NCBI RefSeq assembly: GCF_007997135.1
Contig: NZ_VORU01000002.1
Coordinates: forward strand, 124,001 to 188,000
DNA length: 64,000 nucleotides
DNA from: Aequorivita lipolytica
Lineage (GTDB): Bacteria > Bacteroidota > Bacteroidia > Flavobacteriales > Flavobacteriaceae
Direction of reading: 5' to 3'
Shown here: piece after piece, positions 25,606 to 35,110 of the stretch
How positions within the stretch are numbered: position 1 is the stretch's first letter
How the letters are laid out: every line of letters starts with the position of its first letter
Notes under the pieces: model-generated
The model's database searches: none
The model's input: the letters and a program-made list of their open reading frames with translations, nothing else
Told to the model about the DNA's origin: nothing
Made by a program: the position numbers and the translations under genes

Positions 25606-27003
25606 TTATCTCCAACCGCCACCCAAAGCTTCATAAAGATCTACGATGGATTGAAGTTGGCTGTTCTTTGCATTTATAAGATTCAAACTAGAATTTAAGG
25701 CATTTTCCTGAGCATTTAGCACTTCAAGATAATTGGCTAGGCCATTATCCAAAAGCTGTTTAGAATAATCTGTTGCCAAACTATAGGCTTCGAATTCCTT
25801 TTGGCGCACCTCAATTTTTTCTGAAGCGGCTTCGTAACTGTAAAGTGCATCTGAAACTTCTTTGCTGGCATTTATTACGGCAAACCTAAAATCTAGATAA
25901 GCCTGTTCCTGTTGTGCTTGCGAAACTTCATATTGTGTTCTTATCTGCCTTTTATTGAAAATAGGCTGCGTTAAACCTCCAATTAATGTTGCAAAAAGGG
26001 AATTCGCATTAAAGAGCTTATCGATTTCGATATTCTGAAATCCACCTGTTGCCGAAAGTGTTAATGAAGGATAAAAGCTGGCGCGTGCCGCATTTGTAAG
26101 TTCGAAGGCGTTCATTAAGCTGTATTCAGCTGCCATTACGTCTGGACGGTTTCTAAGCAATTGAGCCGGAACGCCAGTGTTTAGTGGTGTCGTTATGTTT
26201 TGATTTTCCAAATTACCGCGAGTAATTGCCTGTGGTGCATTTCCCAATAAAATGGACAGCGTATTTTCCAGCAAATGGGCTTGGTTTTTTAAATCGATTA
26301 AAATTACTTGGGCTGTGTATAATTGTGCTTCGGTTTGTTTTACGCCAACTTCGGTAACGTTTCCTGCTTCTTTTAAAGCTTGGGTGGTTTCCAATCCTTT
26401 TGAACGTGTTTCGATGGTTTCTTCAGTAACACGAATCTGTTCATCCAAAGCAAGAAGTCGATAATAAGTAGAAGCAATATTAGCGATCAACCTACTTTTT
26501 ACAGCTTGATGGGCCGCCACACTTTGAAGATAGGAAGCTTGAAAAGCGCGTTCATTACTTCTTATTTTTCCCCAGATATCTGCTTCCCAAGAAAGTCCTG
26601 CGCTAAGTTCGTATTGTGTAAGTTGAGAAAATTGTGCCCCAAATTGACTACCCTGTGAAAATTCTTGATGGGTAACTTTTGCATTTCCATTTAGACTGGG
26701 AAGATAACCCGCCTTACCTTGTTTTACATAGGCTTCGGCAATCCTGATTTGCTGAATGGCCACACGGATATCTATATTGTTTTTCAATCCTTCTTCAATA
26801 TAACTTTGAAGCGCAGCATCTGTAAATAATTCTTTCCATGATACGGTTGCCATCGTCAATGTATCTTGGGGAAGATTATCGGTTCTGTAATTGGCTTCAT
26901 TTACTACTTCCGGCTGTTCGTAATTTTTAGCTGCAAAGCAGGAAACCAACAAAAACGGCAGACTTGCCAAAATCAATATTTTATATATACTATATTTTTT
27001 CAT
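25606..27003 (-). CDS. Outer membrane efflux lipoprotein, TolC/NodT family
   Basis: 465 residues from the ATG at 27003 (MKKYSIYKILIL); a longer frame exists but overlaps the transporter gene. Lipobox LLVSC predicts lipid anchoring. The mature protein has two TolC-like repeats with long coiled-coil segments, and LRNRPDVMAAEYSLMNAF is a family hallmark. It forms the outer-membrane channel of the RND pump encoded directly upstream. Last gene of the operon. Confidence 0.92.
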   Translation of the reverse strand: MKKYSIYKILILASLPFLLVSCFAAKNYEQPEVVNEANYRTDNLPQDTLTMATVSWKELFTDAALQSYIEEGLKNNIDIRVAIQQIRIAEAYVKQGKAGYLPSLNGNAKVTHQEFSQGSQFGAQFSQLTQYELSAGLSWEADIWGKIRSNERAFQASYLQSVAAHQAVKSRLIANIASTYYRLLALDEQIRVTEETIETRSKGLETTQALKEAGNVTEVGVKQTEAQLYTAQVILIDLKNQAHLLENTLSILLGNAPQAITRGNLENQNITTPLNTGVPAQLLRNRPDVMAAEYSLMNAFELTNAARASFYPSLTLSATGGFQNIEIDKLFNANSLFATLIGGLTQPIFNKRQIRTQYEVSQAQQEQAYLDFRFAVINASKEVSDALYSYEAASEKIEVRQKEFEAYSLATDYSKQLLDNGLANYLEVLNAQENALNSSLNLINAKNSQLQSIVDLYEALGGGWR

Positions 27004-27025
27004 CTGTTTAAAAAATTTGATTTTT

Positions 27026-30000
27026 TTAGTTGTTGGCTTTAGAATCCCCACTAATTGCATCATTTGAATTATTAGGAACGGCAACAGCTTGGTGCGCTGG
27101 TAATTCCTTTAAATCTTCTGTTTCATCATCAGTTGGTGGGCCTGTTATCTTTTCTTGCAGCCATTGGAAAAAGATGAACAAAATAGGAATCACGAAAACC
27201 CCGAAAATTGTACCAATCAGCAATCCGCCAACGGCTCCCGTACCTATGGAACGGTTACCTGCTGCCCCTACGCCACTGGAAAGCACTAAGGGCGTTAATC
27301 CTAAAATGAAGGCGAAAGAGGTCATCAAAATGGGTCGCAATCGGGCTTCTGCTCCATCAATAGCGGCATCCACAATAGATTCTCCGTGTTTTCTTCGCTG
27401 TACAGCAAATTCAACAATAAGAATTGCGTTTTTTGCGAGCAGACCTATAAGCATTATGAGCGCAATTTGAAAATAAATATTGTTTTGCAATCCTGTGAGC
27501 TGCGTTGTAATGTACGCTCCAAAAACCCCAACTGGCAATGATAATATTACCGATAAGGGCAGTAAATAACTTTCATATTGGGCGGCGAGTAGGAAATAAA
27601 CAAATACCAACGACAGAATAAAAATTGTCGTGGTTTGGTTTCCGGCATTTTTTTCTTCCAATGTTAAACCTGAATAGGCCACGTCAAAATTACTGGGCAG
27701 ACTTTGTTTTACTTCTTCCACGGCTGCAATTACATCTCCAGAACTATAGCCCGGAGCCGTTGCCGCGGTAAGTTTGGTTGAATTAAAAAGATTGAAACGC
27801 GTTACCGATTGCGGTCCGTAAACTCTTTTCAGCGTTACGAATTGCGTTATCGGCGTCATTTCTCCACTTTCGGTGCGCACGTAAATGCTGTTTAAATCGC
27901 TCTCGCTTGCCCTATCTTCTGGTAAGGCTTGGACGTAAACGCGGTATTGTTTTCCGAAACGGGAAAAATCTGCAGCGAAAATACTTCCTATATATCCCTG
28001 CAATGTGGTAAAGATAGTTTGTACTGAAACCCCAAATTCTTTTGCCAAAGGTACATTTAGCGTCATTTCATATTGTGGATAGCGCGTATTGAAGGACGAT
28101 TGCGCATATTGAATTTCGGGACGTTGACTAAGTTTTGCTATAAACTCTTGATTTACTTTATCCAAATCGGTAAAACTTCCGCCGGAACGATCCAACAAAT
28201 TCAACTCTGCTCCCGCCGAGTTTCCAAAACCTGGAATACTTGGTGGGGAAAAAAATATAATTTGAGCTTCGGGAATCTGTGCGGCGATTCCGAATAAACT
28301 TCCAGTAATCGATTCTACAGAAAGAGAATCGGCTTCTCTATCACCCCAATCATCAAGCCTTATAAATCCAAGACCGTAATTGCTTCCTGCGCCACTTATC
28401 AAACTTCGGCCATCAATTACCGATGCTCCTTGAACACCTGGTAAATCCTTGATTTTGGAATAAAGTAATTGGTTTACTTCGTGCGTTCTGTCTATGGAAG
28501 ATCCTGCGGGAAGTTCCATATTCATAAAAATAATTCCTCGGTCCTCATCCGGTACAAATCCTGTTTTGGTTACCGAAGAAGACCACATAATACCTGCAAC
28601 TGCCAAAAGCAAAATGGCAACCGTTATCCATTTGTGACGGTATAAATAATGAACGGACTTTCCGTATTTATTTATCGTAGCCTTAAAGCCACGGTTGAAA
28701 CCGTTAAAGAATTTCTGAATAAAACCTGGCTTTTTACTATTTTGTTTTTCGTCGTGTCCTTTAAGAAATAGTGCACATAAAGCCGGTGTTAGGGTCAAGG
28801 CGTTTACTGCCGAAATGATAATAGCAACAATAAGCGTGACCCCAAACTGTTCGTAAAAAACCCCGGTGGGACCTTCTATAAAAGTTACTGGAATAAACAC
28901 GGCAGCCATCACCAGCGTAATGGACACAATGGCTCCAGAGATTTCGTGCATGGCATTGACCGAGGCTTTCTTTGCGCTTTTTTCGCCCTCATCAATTTTT
29001 GAATGTACCGCCTCGACGACTACAATTGCATCATCCACAACAATACCGATAGCAAGTACCAATGCGAAAAGAGTCAATAAATTTATGGAGTATCCGAATA
29101 AATTCAGAAAGAAAAACGTTCCAATAATCGATACAGGAACCGCAATAGCAGGAATTAGTGTAGAACGGAAATCCTGCAAAAAGATGAACACTACCAAGAA
29201 TACCAAAAGGAATGCTTCAACTAAAGTGGTTATAACCTTTTCAATGGAAGCATTCAAAAAGTTATTCGTGTCATACGGAATGTAATAAGTAATTCCTTCT
29301 GGAAGATCAGCTTTAACTTTTTCCAATTTAACTTTTACCGCATCAATAATTTCCCGTGCGTTGGAACCTTTTGTTTGAAAAATTCCCATATTCACTGCGG
29401 GAAACCCATTGGTTACGGAGCCGCCAGCGTATGATTGTGCACCCAATTCAATTTTGGCAATATCGCTTAAACTTAAAAATTCACCATTACCCAATGCTTT
29501 TATTACGATATCACTATACTGTTGTTCGGTTTTGTAACGTCCTGCATATTTTATTGTGTATGAAAAAGCTTCTCCGTTATTCTCACCCAAAGCTCCAGCG
29601 GCAGCTTCTAAACTCTGTTCTTTTAAAGCGGCCACAACGTCTGAAGGCATCAAACTATATGCTGCAAGCTTTTGTGGGTCAAGCCAAATGCGCATGGAAT
29701 AATCCTTTCCTCCAAAAACAGTTACATCTCCAACACCATTTACCCTTTGCAGTTCGGGAATAACGTTTATTTTTAAATAATTCTGAAGATAAGTGTCGTC
29801 ATAATCCTTATTGGTACTATAAAATGAAAGAAACATCAACGCACTGGTTTGTTGTTTTGAAGTTGTAACCCCGGTTTGAATTACCGCCTGCGGCAATAGT
29901 GAATTTGCACGCGCAACACGATTTTGAACGTTTACCGCAGCAATATCAGGATCTACATCCTGATCAAAAAATACGCTTATAGAAGCCGTTCCGTTATTAG

Positions 30001-30247
30001 TAGCCGTAGAAGTTAAATAGGTCATTCCTTCCACTCCATTTATTTGCTCTTCCAATGGTATTATTACACTTTCAAGAATGGTTTCAGCATTTGCACCCGG
30101 ATAGGATGCACTTACTTGAATTGTGGGCGGTGCTATATCTGGATATTGCGTGATTGGGAGATTCGATAGTCCTAAAACCCCAAGTATTACTATAATAATC
30201 GAGATAACCGTAGAAAGTACGGGTCTGTCTATAAATGTTTTTAGCAT
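27026..30247 (-). CDS. RND multidrug efflux permease, AcrB/HAE1 family
   Basis: 1073 residues with twelve predicted membrane helices and two large periplasmic loops. The proton-relay residues are visible as the Asp pair in IGIVVDDAIVVVEAV (helix 4) and the Lys in LLAKNAILIVEFA (helix 10). It starts MLKTFIDRPVLSTVISIII. It exports hydrophobic compounds in exchange for protons together with the adaptor and the TolC-like protein. Spacings of 20 and 22 bases to its neighbours indicate one transcript. Drug specificity cannot be read. Confidence 0.95.
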   Translation of the reverse strand: MLKTFIDRPVLSTVISIIIVILGVLGLSNLPITQYPDIAPPTIQVSASYPGANAETILESVIIPLEEQINGVEGMTYLTSTATNNGTASISVFFDQDVDPDIAAVNVQNRVARANSLLPQAVIQTGVTTSKQQTSALMFLSFYSTNKDYDDTYLQNYLKINVIPELQRVNGVGDVTVFGGKDYSMRIWLDPQKLAAYSLMPSDVVAALKEQSLEAAAGALGENNGEAFSYTIKYAGRYKTEQQYSDIVIKALGNGEFLSLSDIAKIELGAQSYAGGSVTNGFPAVNMGIFQTKGSNAREIIDAVKVKLEKVKADLPEGITYYIPYDTNNFLNASIEKVITTLVEAFLLVFLVVFIFLQDFRSTLIPAIAVPVSIIGTFFFLNLFGYSINLLTLFALVLAIGIVVDDAIVVVEAVHSKIDEGEKSAKKASVNAMHEISGAIVSITLVMAAVFIPVTFIEGPTGVFYEQFGVTLIVAIIISAVNALTLTPALCALFLKGHDEKQNSKKPGFIQKFFNGFNRGFKATINKYGKSVHYLYRHKWITVAILLLAVAGIMWSSSVTKTGFVPDEDRGIIFMNMELPAGSSIDRTHEVNQLLYSKIKDLPGVQGASVIDGRSLISGAGSNYGLGFIRLDDWGDREADSLSVESITGSLFGIAAQIPEAQIIFFSPPSIPGFGNSAGAELNLLDRSGGSFTDLDKVNQEFIAKLSQRPEIQYAQSSFNTRYPQYEMTLNVPLAKEFGVSVQTIFTTLQGYIGSIFAADFSRFGKQYRVYVQALPEDRASESDLNSIYVRTESGEMTPITQFVTLKRVYGPQSVTRFNLFNSTKLTAATAPGYSSGDVIAAVEEVKQSLPSNFDVAYSGLTLEEKNAGNQTTTIFILSLVFVYFLLAAQYESYLLPLSVILSLPVGVFGAYITTQLTGLQNNIYFQIALIMLIGLLAKNAILIVEFAVQRRKHGESIVDAAIDGAEARLRPILMTSFAFILGLTPLVLSSGVGAAGNRSIGTGAVGGLLIGTIFGVFVIPILFIFFQWLQEKITGPPTDDETEDLKELPAHQAVAVPNNSNDAISGDSKANN

Positions 30248-30267
30248 GATTATATTTTCTTAAACGG

Positions 30268-31404
30268 TTATCTAAAGACTTTTTCGATAGGCTTGGCTAT
30301 GCTGTCAAAAGGCATTTCTTGCGGGTTTATCTTAGAGTTTCCCCGTAGCTTATTAGCGCCTTTAGCTACAATTCTATCGCCTTTTTGTAAACCGGATTCT
30401 ACCACGTATAAGTTATCTACTTCCACTGAAATTTCGATTTTTGTTGAGACTGCTGTGCTGTCTTGTTCAACTTTATAAACATAGATGCTTCCTTGTTGCT
30501 CATAACTAGCCTGCTGTGGAACGACCACGGCATCTGCATAAACTTTAGGGATTTGAATTTTACCGCTGTTCCCACTTGTCAACAATCGTGAGGAATTTTC
30601 AAAAATAGCGCGGAAGGAAATAGAACCCGTCTGCGCATTAACCTGTGAATTTATTGTTTCAATAGTTCCTTCTTCTTCATAAAGACTTCCGTTAACCAAA
30701 AGCAATCTTACTTTGGGAAGCTTTTCTATTTTTTCCTCAACATCTTTTCCTTCTGCATTCTGCATGAAATCGAGATATTCCTTCTCGTTCATAGAAAAAT
30801 AGGCATATACTTTACTGATGTCGACAACCGTAGTCATAGGAATTTGTGAGGTAGGACTCACTAATGCGCCTTTCCGAAGATTAATAGAACCCACGTAGCC
30901 ATCTACAGGGCTTTTAATATTTCCATAGTCAATATTTGCGGCAATACTATTGTAACCACTTTTGGCCTGCTGCAGTTTTGCCTTTGCCGTTTCAAGTTGC
31001 ACATTGCTGATGATATTTTTTTCTACCAAAGGTTTCAGTTTATCCACCTCAACTTGGGCAGCATTCACATTTGCACGTGCAGCGGCTGCGTCTTGATTTA
31101 AGGTTTGCGTTTCTAATCTAAATAGCGTTTGGCCTTTACTAACTTTTTGGCCTTCATCCACTAAAACGTCCGTAATATATCCTGAAATTTTTGCACGCAC
31201 TTCGCTATTGATGATACCCTCAATGCTGGCAGGATAGGTAGTATAAGCGGTTAAAGTTTTTGTGGGAATTGTAACCACCGGCAAAGTTTGTGCTTGCTGT
31301 GCGGCCTGAGCCTGCTGTGCACTTTTATCGTCGCCACAGGATGAAAAGAATAGAAGAATTCCTAAAGCTATGGGGAGAGAATGAATTAAATTTTTCTTTT
31401 TCAT
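30268..31404 (-). CDS. RND efflux periplasmic adaptor (membrane fusion protein)
   Basis: 378 residues. Lipobox FFSSC (Cys23), then a Q/A-rich linker. Lipoyl-type halves are visible as EVRAKISGYITDVLVDEGQKVSKGQTLF and IKSPVDGYVGSINLRKGALVSP, on either side of an alpha-hairpin (about residues 105-155); a beta-barrel and a membrane-proximal domain follow. It bridges the permease and the outer-membrane channel. Second gene of the operon, 11 bases after the regulator gene. Confidence 0.94.
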   Translation of the reverse strand: MKKKNLIHSLPIALGILLFFSSCGDDKSAQQAQAAQQAQTLPVVTIPTKTLTAYTTYPASIEGIINSEVRAKISGYITDVLVDEGQKVSKGQTLFRLETQTLNQDAAAARANVNAAQVEVDKLKPLVEKNIISNVQLETAKAKLQQAKSGYNSIAANIDYGNIKSPVDGYVGSINLRKGALVSPTSQIPMTTVVDISKVYAYFSMNEKEYLDFMQNAEGKDVEEKIEKLPKVRLLLVNGSLYEEEGTIETINSQVNAQTGSISFRAIFENSSRLLTSGNSGKIQIPKVYADAVVVPQQASYEQQGSIYVYKVEQDSTAVSTKIEISVEVDNLYVVESGLQKGDRIVAKGANKLRGNSKINPQEMPFDSIAKPIEKVFR

Positions 31405-31415
31405 TGTTGATTCAA

Positions 31416-31904
31416 TTAATCGTTTTTATGTTTTTCGGTAAGTTTCTTTTTAAGTTTCTCAATAGAGGCACTGGCTTGATCGAGAAATTGCAAATAATCT
31501 GTATGAAATTCCAAATCGAAAATTTCATCGGAATCATTTGGAAGGGTTTTATTTATATCTTGCTTGTATTCAATTATTTCAAAATGTAGATCCCGCTCAC
31601 ATTTCCAGTTTTTGAGCATTTCAGTCATTGATTGAATCATCACATCTGGAATTATGATGAAATATTTTTTCCGATCGCCAGATTTTGTATAATAAGTAAT
31701 TCTATTGGCGGCCTGTAAAGTAGTAAGGTGCGTAGAAATTGTACTTTTGCTCGCTGCCAGTTCACGGATCAAAGCGTCAAAAGTTATTCCTTGTTTTCCT
31801 GTTAATATTAAGGTTGCAAGAATTCGTGCTGCCAAAGGAGCAATCTGTTCTTTGCCCTCAATGTGTACACCCAGTTTCTCTATTAATTTTTTTCTTTTAA
31901 TCAA
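31416..31904 (-). CDS. GbsR/MarR family transcriptional regulator
   Basis: 162 residues from a TTG at 31904; no ATG is available and the promoter box lies 29 bases upstream. Winged helix: ARILATLILTGKQGITFDALIRELAASKSTISTHLTTLQAANRITYYTKSGDRKKYF. A C-terminal helical part probably mediates dimerisation. As first gene of the efflux operon it is the likely repressor of the pump, acting on the inverted repeat at 31947-31964. Confidence 0.88.
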   Translation of the reverse strand: MIKRKKLIEKLGVHIEGKEQIAPLAARILATLILTGKQGITFDALIRELAASKSTISTHLTTLQAANRITYYTKSGDRKKYFIIIPDVMIQSMTEMLKNWKCERDLHFEIIEYKQDINKTLPNDSDEIFDLEFHTDYLQFLDQASASIEKLKKKLTEKHKND

Positions 31905-31932
31905 AATATTTGCGGAATTAATTATCAGACCG

Positions 31933-31940
31933 CAAATGTA
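31933..31940 (-). promoter_or_regulatory. -7 box of the efflux operon
   Basis: TACATTTG on the minus strand, full match to TAnnTTTG. Confidence 0.65.
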
Positions 31941-31946
31941 CGTTTG

Positions 31947-31964
31947 GTTCGGAAAATACCGAAC
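31947..31964. promoter_or_regulatory. Candidate operator of the GbsR/MarR regulator
   Basis: GTTCGG-6-CCGAAC inverted repeat just upstream of the -7 box, overlapping the spacer and -33 region, so a bound dimer would block the promoter. Confidence 0.55.
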
Positions 31965-31996
31965 TAATGAGGTATTAAACTTTAGTTAAATAAATA

Positions 31997-34375
31997 TTAC
32001 GGATTTTCGGAAGTAGATTTAATCTCAATCGACTCCCTAAGTTCGTTACCGTTCTGATCCGTTGCAGTCAAAATATATTTCCCCGGTTTAGGCGAAACAG
32101 CCAACTCATGAAAGGTTTCCGTCTTTCCAATATATTCCGAATCCAAATACCAAAAAACTGTAGTTTCCGGTGAACGGTGCGCGAGTTTAAATATAACCTC
32201 GTTTACATTTTCATCAAAATTCTTTGGAAGCAGAACGGCCTCGTTTCTTTTCGGATAAATAAAAGCCATTAATTTTTCGCCTTCTTGTAAACAGTCTGGA
32301 GCAAAAGGGGGCAAAACTTGATATTCGGGATGAAGTGAAGCGTAATAATACTCCATCACCGGCGGCAGTGCGAACCAGTTTTTCTGTTTCATTTCCGAAA
32401 GCGGATAACACGAAGAATTAACGCGATAGTTTTCAGAAGCATTCAAAAATACAGTTTGGTGATATGGGCAAGCTTCGGTCCTTGTTCCATTTTTTGGGAT
32501 CCATTCTGTTTTTGTTTCGTCGCAAAAAAGTCCGGCGAGATGGCCGCTTTTGGTACAGATTTCAGCTTCCACCAACTCATCATAAGGAATTTTGAACCAC
32601 CTCCCGATAGCTATCGGGATTGGCAAAACATTTAAAACATCAAACAGGACCGGCGCCGCAGCCTGAATTCCTGTCAAGCCTGGGCGGCCTTCTCCATCGG
32701 CATTTCCAACCCAAATCCCGATTGCGTATTTAGGCGTTACACCCACCGCCCACGCATCTTTAAAGCCATAACTGGTTCCTGTTTTCCATGCCAGCGGTTG
32801 ACTGCTTGTGAAAAATTCCCAGTTTTCTTCCCCGCTCGGTCGGTTTACTTTTTCCATCGCTTCGAATGCCTCATAAATTGCACCTGCATTCCAAACGGAA
32901 GGTTTTTGCTGGGTTTTTCCGAAGGAAATTTCATCGTGATTTTTCATATAAACAGGTTCCACAAATTCATTCTTCCTGTATTCGCTGGAAGAATTGTTGA
33001 AGAAATTTAAGGTTGAAGCCATTCCGGCATACGCTTTCGTTATATCCCAAAGACTGCTTTCCGCACCGCCGAGAATCAAGGAAAGCCCATAATAATCTGC
33101 AGGTTTGTCAATTGCTTTTTGATTCGTTTTCTCCAAAATATTATAGAATCTTTGAAATCCAAAATCGCGTAACATCCGCACCGCAGGAATATTCAGCGAA
33201 CGTGAAAGGGCAACACTTGCCGGAACTGCACCGTTGAATTGTTTATCAAAATTTTCGGGAGTATAACCATTCACTGAAGTTGGAATATCGGCCACCAAAG
33301 TATTCGGAAGAATTTCACCAGCGTCCAGCATCGACGTAAAAAGAAAAGGTTTTAAAATACTGCCTGTGCTCCGTGGTTTTTCGATGACATCTACAAAATT
33401 ATTGTGTTCGCGTGTTGTGGGCGAATTGCCTACATAAGCCAAAACTTCACGCGTATTCACGTCCAAAATCAAAACGGCAAGATTGTGGATTTGGTTTTGT
33501 GCCAACTTATAATGTTGTTCTTTTACGATATTGTTTACCTTTTGCTGAATCGAAAAATCAATCGTGGTTTCAATCCGTTTTCCATGATGTTCCTTTCGAA
33601 TTTTTTCTGTCAAGTGAGGCGCAAATTCGGGTAACGGCAATGGTTTTCCGGGCAGAATTTCATCCAAAGCTAATTGATAGGTGGTTTCATCAATCACTTC
33701 ATTTTGAAAAAGTTTCAGCAGTAATGCATCTTTTTTTTGTTTCAGAATTGCTTCATTTTTTCCAGGAAAAATTAAAGAGGGAGCATTCGGAAGAACAGCC
33801 AACGCCGCCGATTGTCCCCAACTCAATTCACTTGCAGGAATTCCGAAATAACGCCACGAAGCAGTTTCCAGACCAACTACATTTCCACCAAAAGGTGCAT
33901 ACGAAGCGTATAAATTAAGAATCGATTTCTTTCTGAAACCCGCTTCCAATCTTGTAGCTTGAAAAATTTCAATCAGTTTTTCAAAATACGTACGACCTTT
34001 ATTTTGTCGGGAAAGGCGAATTACTTGTTGTGTGATCGTGCTTCCGCCGCGGCGGGAATTGGTGGTGATATTGTTCCAAAATGCTTTTGAAATGGAAACC
34101 GGATTAAAGCCCGGATGCCAATAAAAATACTCGTCTTCAAAATAAAGAATACATTTTTCAAACCGCGCTGGCACGGAATCCATTTGTGGAAATCGCCATT
34201 GGCCATCGTCCGCAATTCGTGCGCCGAGCATTTGACCGCTGTTGCTTTCGGCAACTGTCGCGGTTGGAACATTGAATAGTGGCGAGGGGAGGCAGAAGAG
34301 CCAAAACAAAAATAAAATCAGCAGGATGCTTAGTTTTATTTTGTTTTTTTTTAGGATAGGAACAATTTTATTCAT
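31997..34375 (-). CDS. pbpC: Penicillin-binding protein 1C
   Basis: 792 residues, bifunctional. One N-terminal membrane anchor (about 14-30). The glycosyltransferase domain has YFYWHPGFNP and RRGGSTITQQVIRLS. The transpeptidase has SxxK in STGSILKP, SxN in SRSLNIPAV and KTG in WKTGTSYGFKDAW. The C-terminal domain is the PBP1C type (YRVNSSCYPLSEMKQ). It makes and crosslinks peptidoglycan. PBP1C is usually encoded beside an alpha-2-macroglobulin; here the A2M gene (35111-40777) lies upstream with a toxin-antitoxin pair between. A perfect 16-base palindrome at 32603-32618 encodes IPIAIGR within the protein. Confidence 0.93.
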   Translation of the reverse strand: MNKIVPILKKNKIKLSILLILFLFWLFCLPSPLFNVPTATVAESNSGQMLGARIADDGQWRFPQMDSVPARFEKCILYFEDEYFYWHPGFNPVSISKAFWNNITTNSRRGGSTITQQVIRLSRQNKGRTYFEKLIEIFQATRLEAGFRKKSILNLYASYAPFGGNVVGLETASWRYFGIPASELSWGQSAALAVLPNAPSLIFPGKNEAILKQKKDALLLKLFQNEVIDETTYQLALDEILPGKPLPLPEFAPHLTEKIRKEHHGKRIETTIDFSIQQKVNNIVKEQHYKLAQNQIHNLAVLILDVNTREVLAYVGNSPTTREHNNFVDVIEKPRSTGSILKPFLFTSMLDAGEILPNTLVADIPTSVNGYTPENFDKQFNGAVPASVALSRSLNIPAVRMLRDFGFQRFYNILEKTNQKAIDKPADYYGLSLILGGAESSLWDITKAYAGMASTLNFFNNSSSEYRKNEFVEPVYMKNHDEISFGKTQQKPSVWNAGAIYEAFEAMEKVNRPSGEENWEFFTSSQPLAWKTGTSYGFKDAWAVGVTPKYAIGIWVGNADGEGRPGLTGIQAAAPVLFDVLNVLPIPIAIGRWFKIPYDELVEAEICTKSGHLAGLFCDETKTEWIPKNGTRTEACPYHQTVFLNASENYRVNSSCYPLSEMKQKNWFALPPVMEYYYASLHPEYQVLPPFAPDCLQEGEKLMAFIYPKRNEAVLLPKNFDENVNEVIFKLAHRSPETTVFWYLDSEYIGKTETFHELAVSPKPGKYILTATDQNGNELRESIEIKSTSENP
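32603..32618. repeat. 16-bp palindrome inside pbpC
   Basis: CCCGATAGCTATCGGG, perfectly self-complementary. It lies between the transpeptidase and C-terminal domains and is read in frame. From memory this sequence recurs as an intergenic palindrome in flavobacteria. Confidence 0.6.
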
Positions 34376-34400
34376 CTCGCCATTACCAAACCTGCAGGGA

Positions 34401-34700
34401 TTATTTTCTGAAATTTTCAGGATTTTTCTTTGTTGGATAAACGGCGGTAATCAAAATTATATCATAAATTATTTTATAAATTACACGAAATTTTCTTTTC
34501 ACGATTACTCTTCTGCAAGATGGGTCAAATTCGTCCACTTGCCATTGTTTGGTGAAAATAATTTCTTCGGTTTCAGAAATTAGACTTAATATATTTTTGA
34601 ATGCTTTGTCTGGGGAGTGTTCCAGATAGAAGTCGAAAATTTCATCTAAATCGCAATCAGCTTCTAAAGACCAATGAATGTTTTTTACCTTCTCATCCAT
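34401..34700 (-). CDS. RelE/ParE-family toxin
   Basis: 99 residues. The fold features are IHWSLEADCDLDEIFDFYLEHSPDKA at the N-terminus and VIVKRKFRVIYKIIYDIILITAVYPTKKNPE with the basic beta strands, as in type II toxins that cleave mRNA on the ribosome or poison gyrase. The antitoxin-like gene lies 10 bases upstream on the same strand. It sits 25 bases from pbpC. Confidence 0.85.
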   Translation of the reverse strand: MDEKVKNIHWSLEADCDLDEIFDFYLEHSPDKAFKNILSLISETEEIIFTKQWQVDEFDPSCRRVIVKRKFRVIYKIIYDIILITAVYPTKKNPENFRK

Positions 34701-34710
34701 CGCACTTTTT

Positions 34711-34965
34711 TTACTTAGATTTAAATTTCTCTTTTAATTGCTCAGAAGTTTTATATTTTCCTTCAGCATAACTAGCTTCGGCACGTTCATTTTTTTCACG
34801 ATACTCCTTAAGCGAAATCTCTCGTCCATTAATGCTATGCGTAACAACAGTTGAATCTTTCAAAGATTCATTTTCAAGCATTTCTTCAAAACGTGCAACG
34901 TTTTCATCGTTTACTAAATGAAGAATTTTTTCTACCAATTTTATTTTTCTCTCAGCTATGTTCAT
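34711..34965 (-). CDS. Antitoxin of the 34401-34700 toxin
   Basis: 84 residues, charged and helical, with no DNA-binding motif I can name. It starts MNIAERKIKLVEKILHLVNDE and ends with a toxin-wrapping type of tail (KNERAEASYAEGKYKTSEQLKEKFKSK). Order (antitoxin first) and 10-base spacing are those of a type II module. Many flavobacterial relatives of this kind are annotated only as hypothetical proteins. Confidence 0.75.
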   Translation of the reverse strand: MNIAERKIKLVEKILHLVNDENVARFEEMLENESLKDSTVVTHSINGREISLKEYREKNERAEASYAEGKYKTSEQLKEKFKSK

Positions 34966-35013
34966 TTCAAATCGATTTATTAAAGTAAATATAGGGATTT
35001 TACCCCTTCCGTC

Positions 35014-35044
35014 TTTCTAAAACTGCTTTTGGCTGTTTTAGAAA
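35014..35044. repeat. Hairpin after the A2M gene, next to the antitoxin
   Basis: TTTCTAAAAC (35014-35023) and GTTTTAGAAA (35035-35044), a perfect 10-bp stem, followed by a CCTCCCCT...AGGGAAG element (35046-35069). It lies between the A2M stop and the antitoxin start and could be a boundary of the inserted module or a terminator. Confidence 0.55.
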
Positions 35045-35110
35045 GCCACCTCCCCTGAAAAAAGGGAAGTAACTTAAATATTACAACAAGCATAACTCTG
35101 CACTCATAAC

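Noticed and set aside
27003-27084. N-terminal extension of the TolC-like protein to 27084
   Set aside because: It overlaps the permease coding sequence and places the lipoprotein signal internally; the ATG at 27003 gives a proper lipobox leader.
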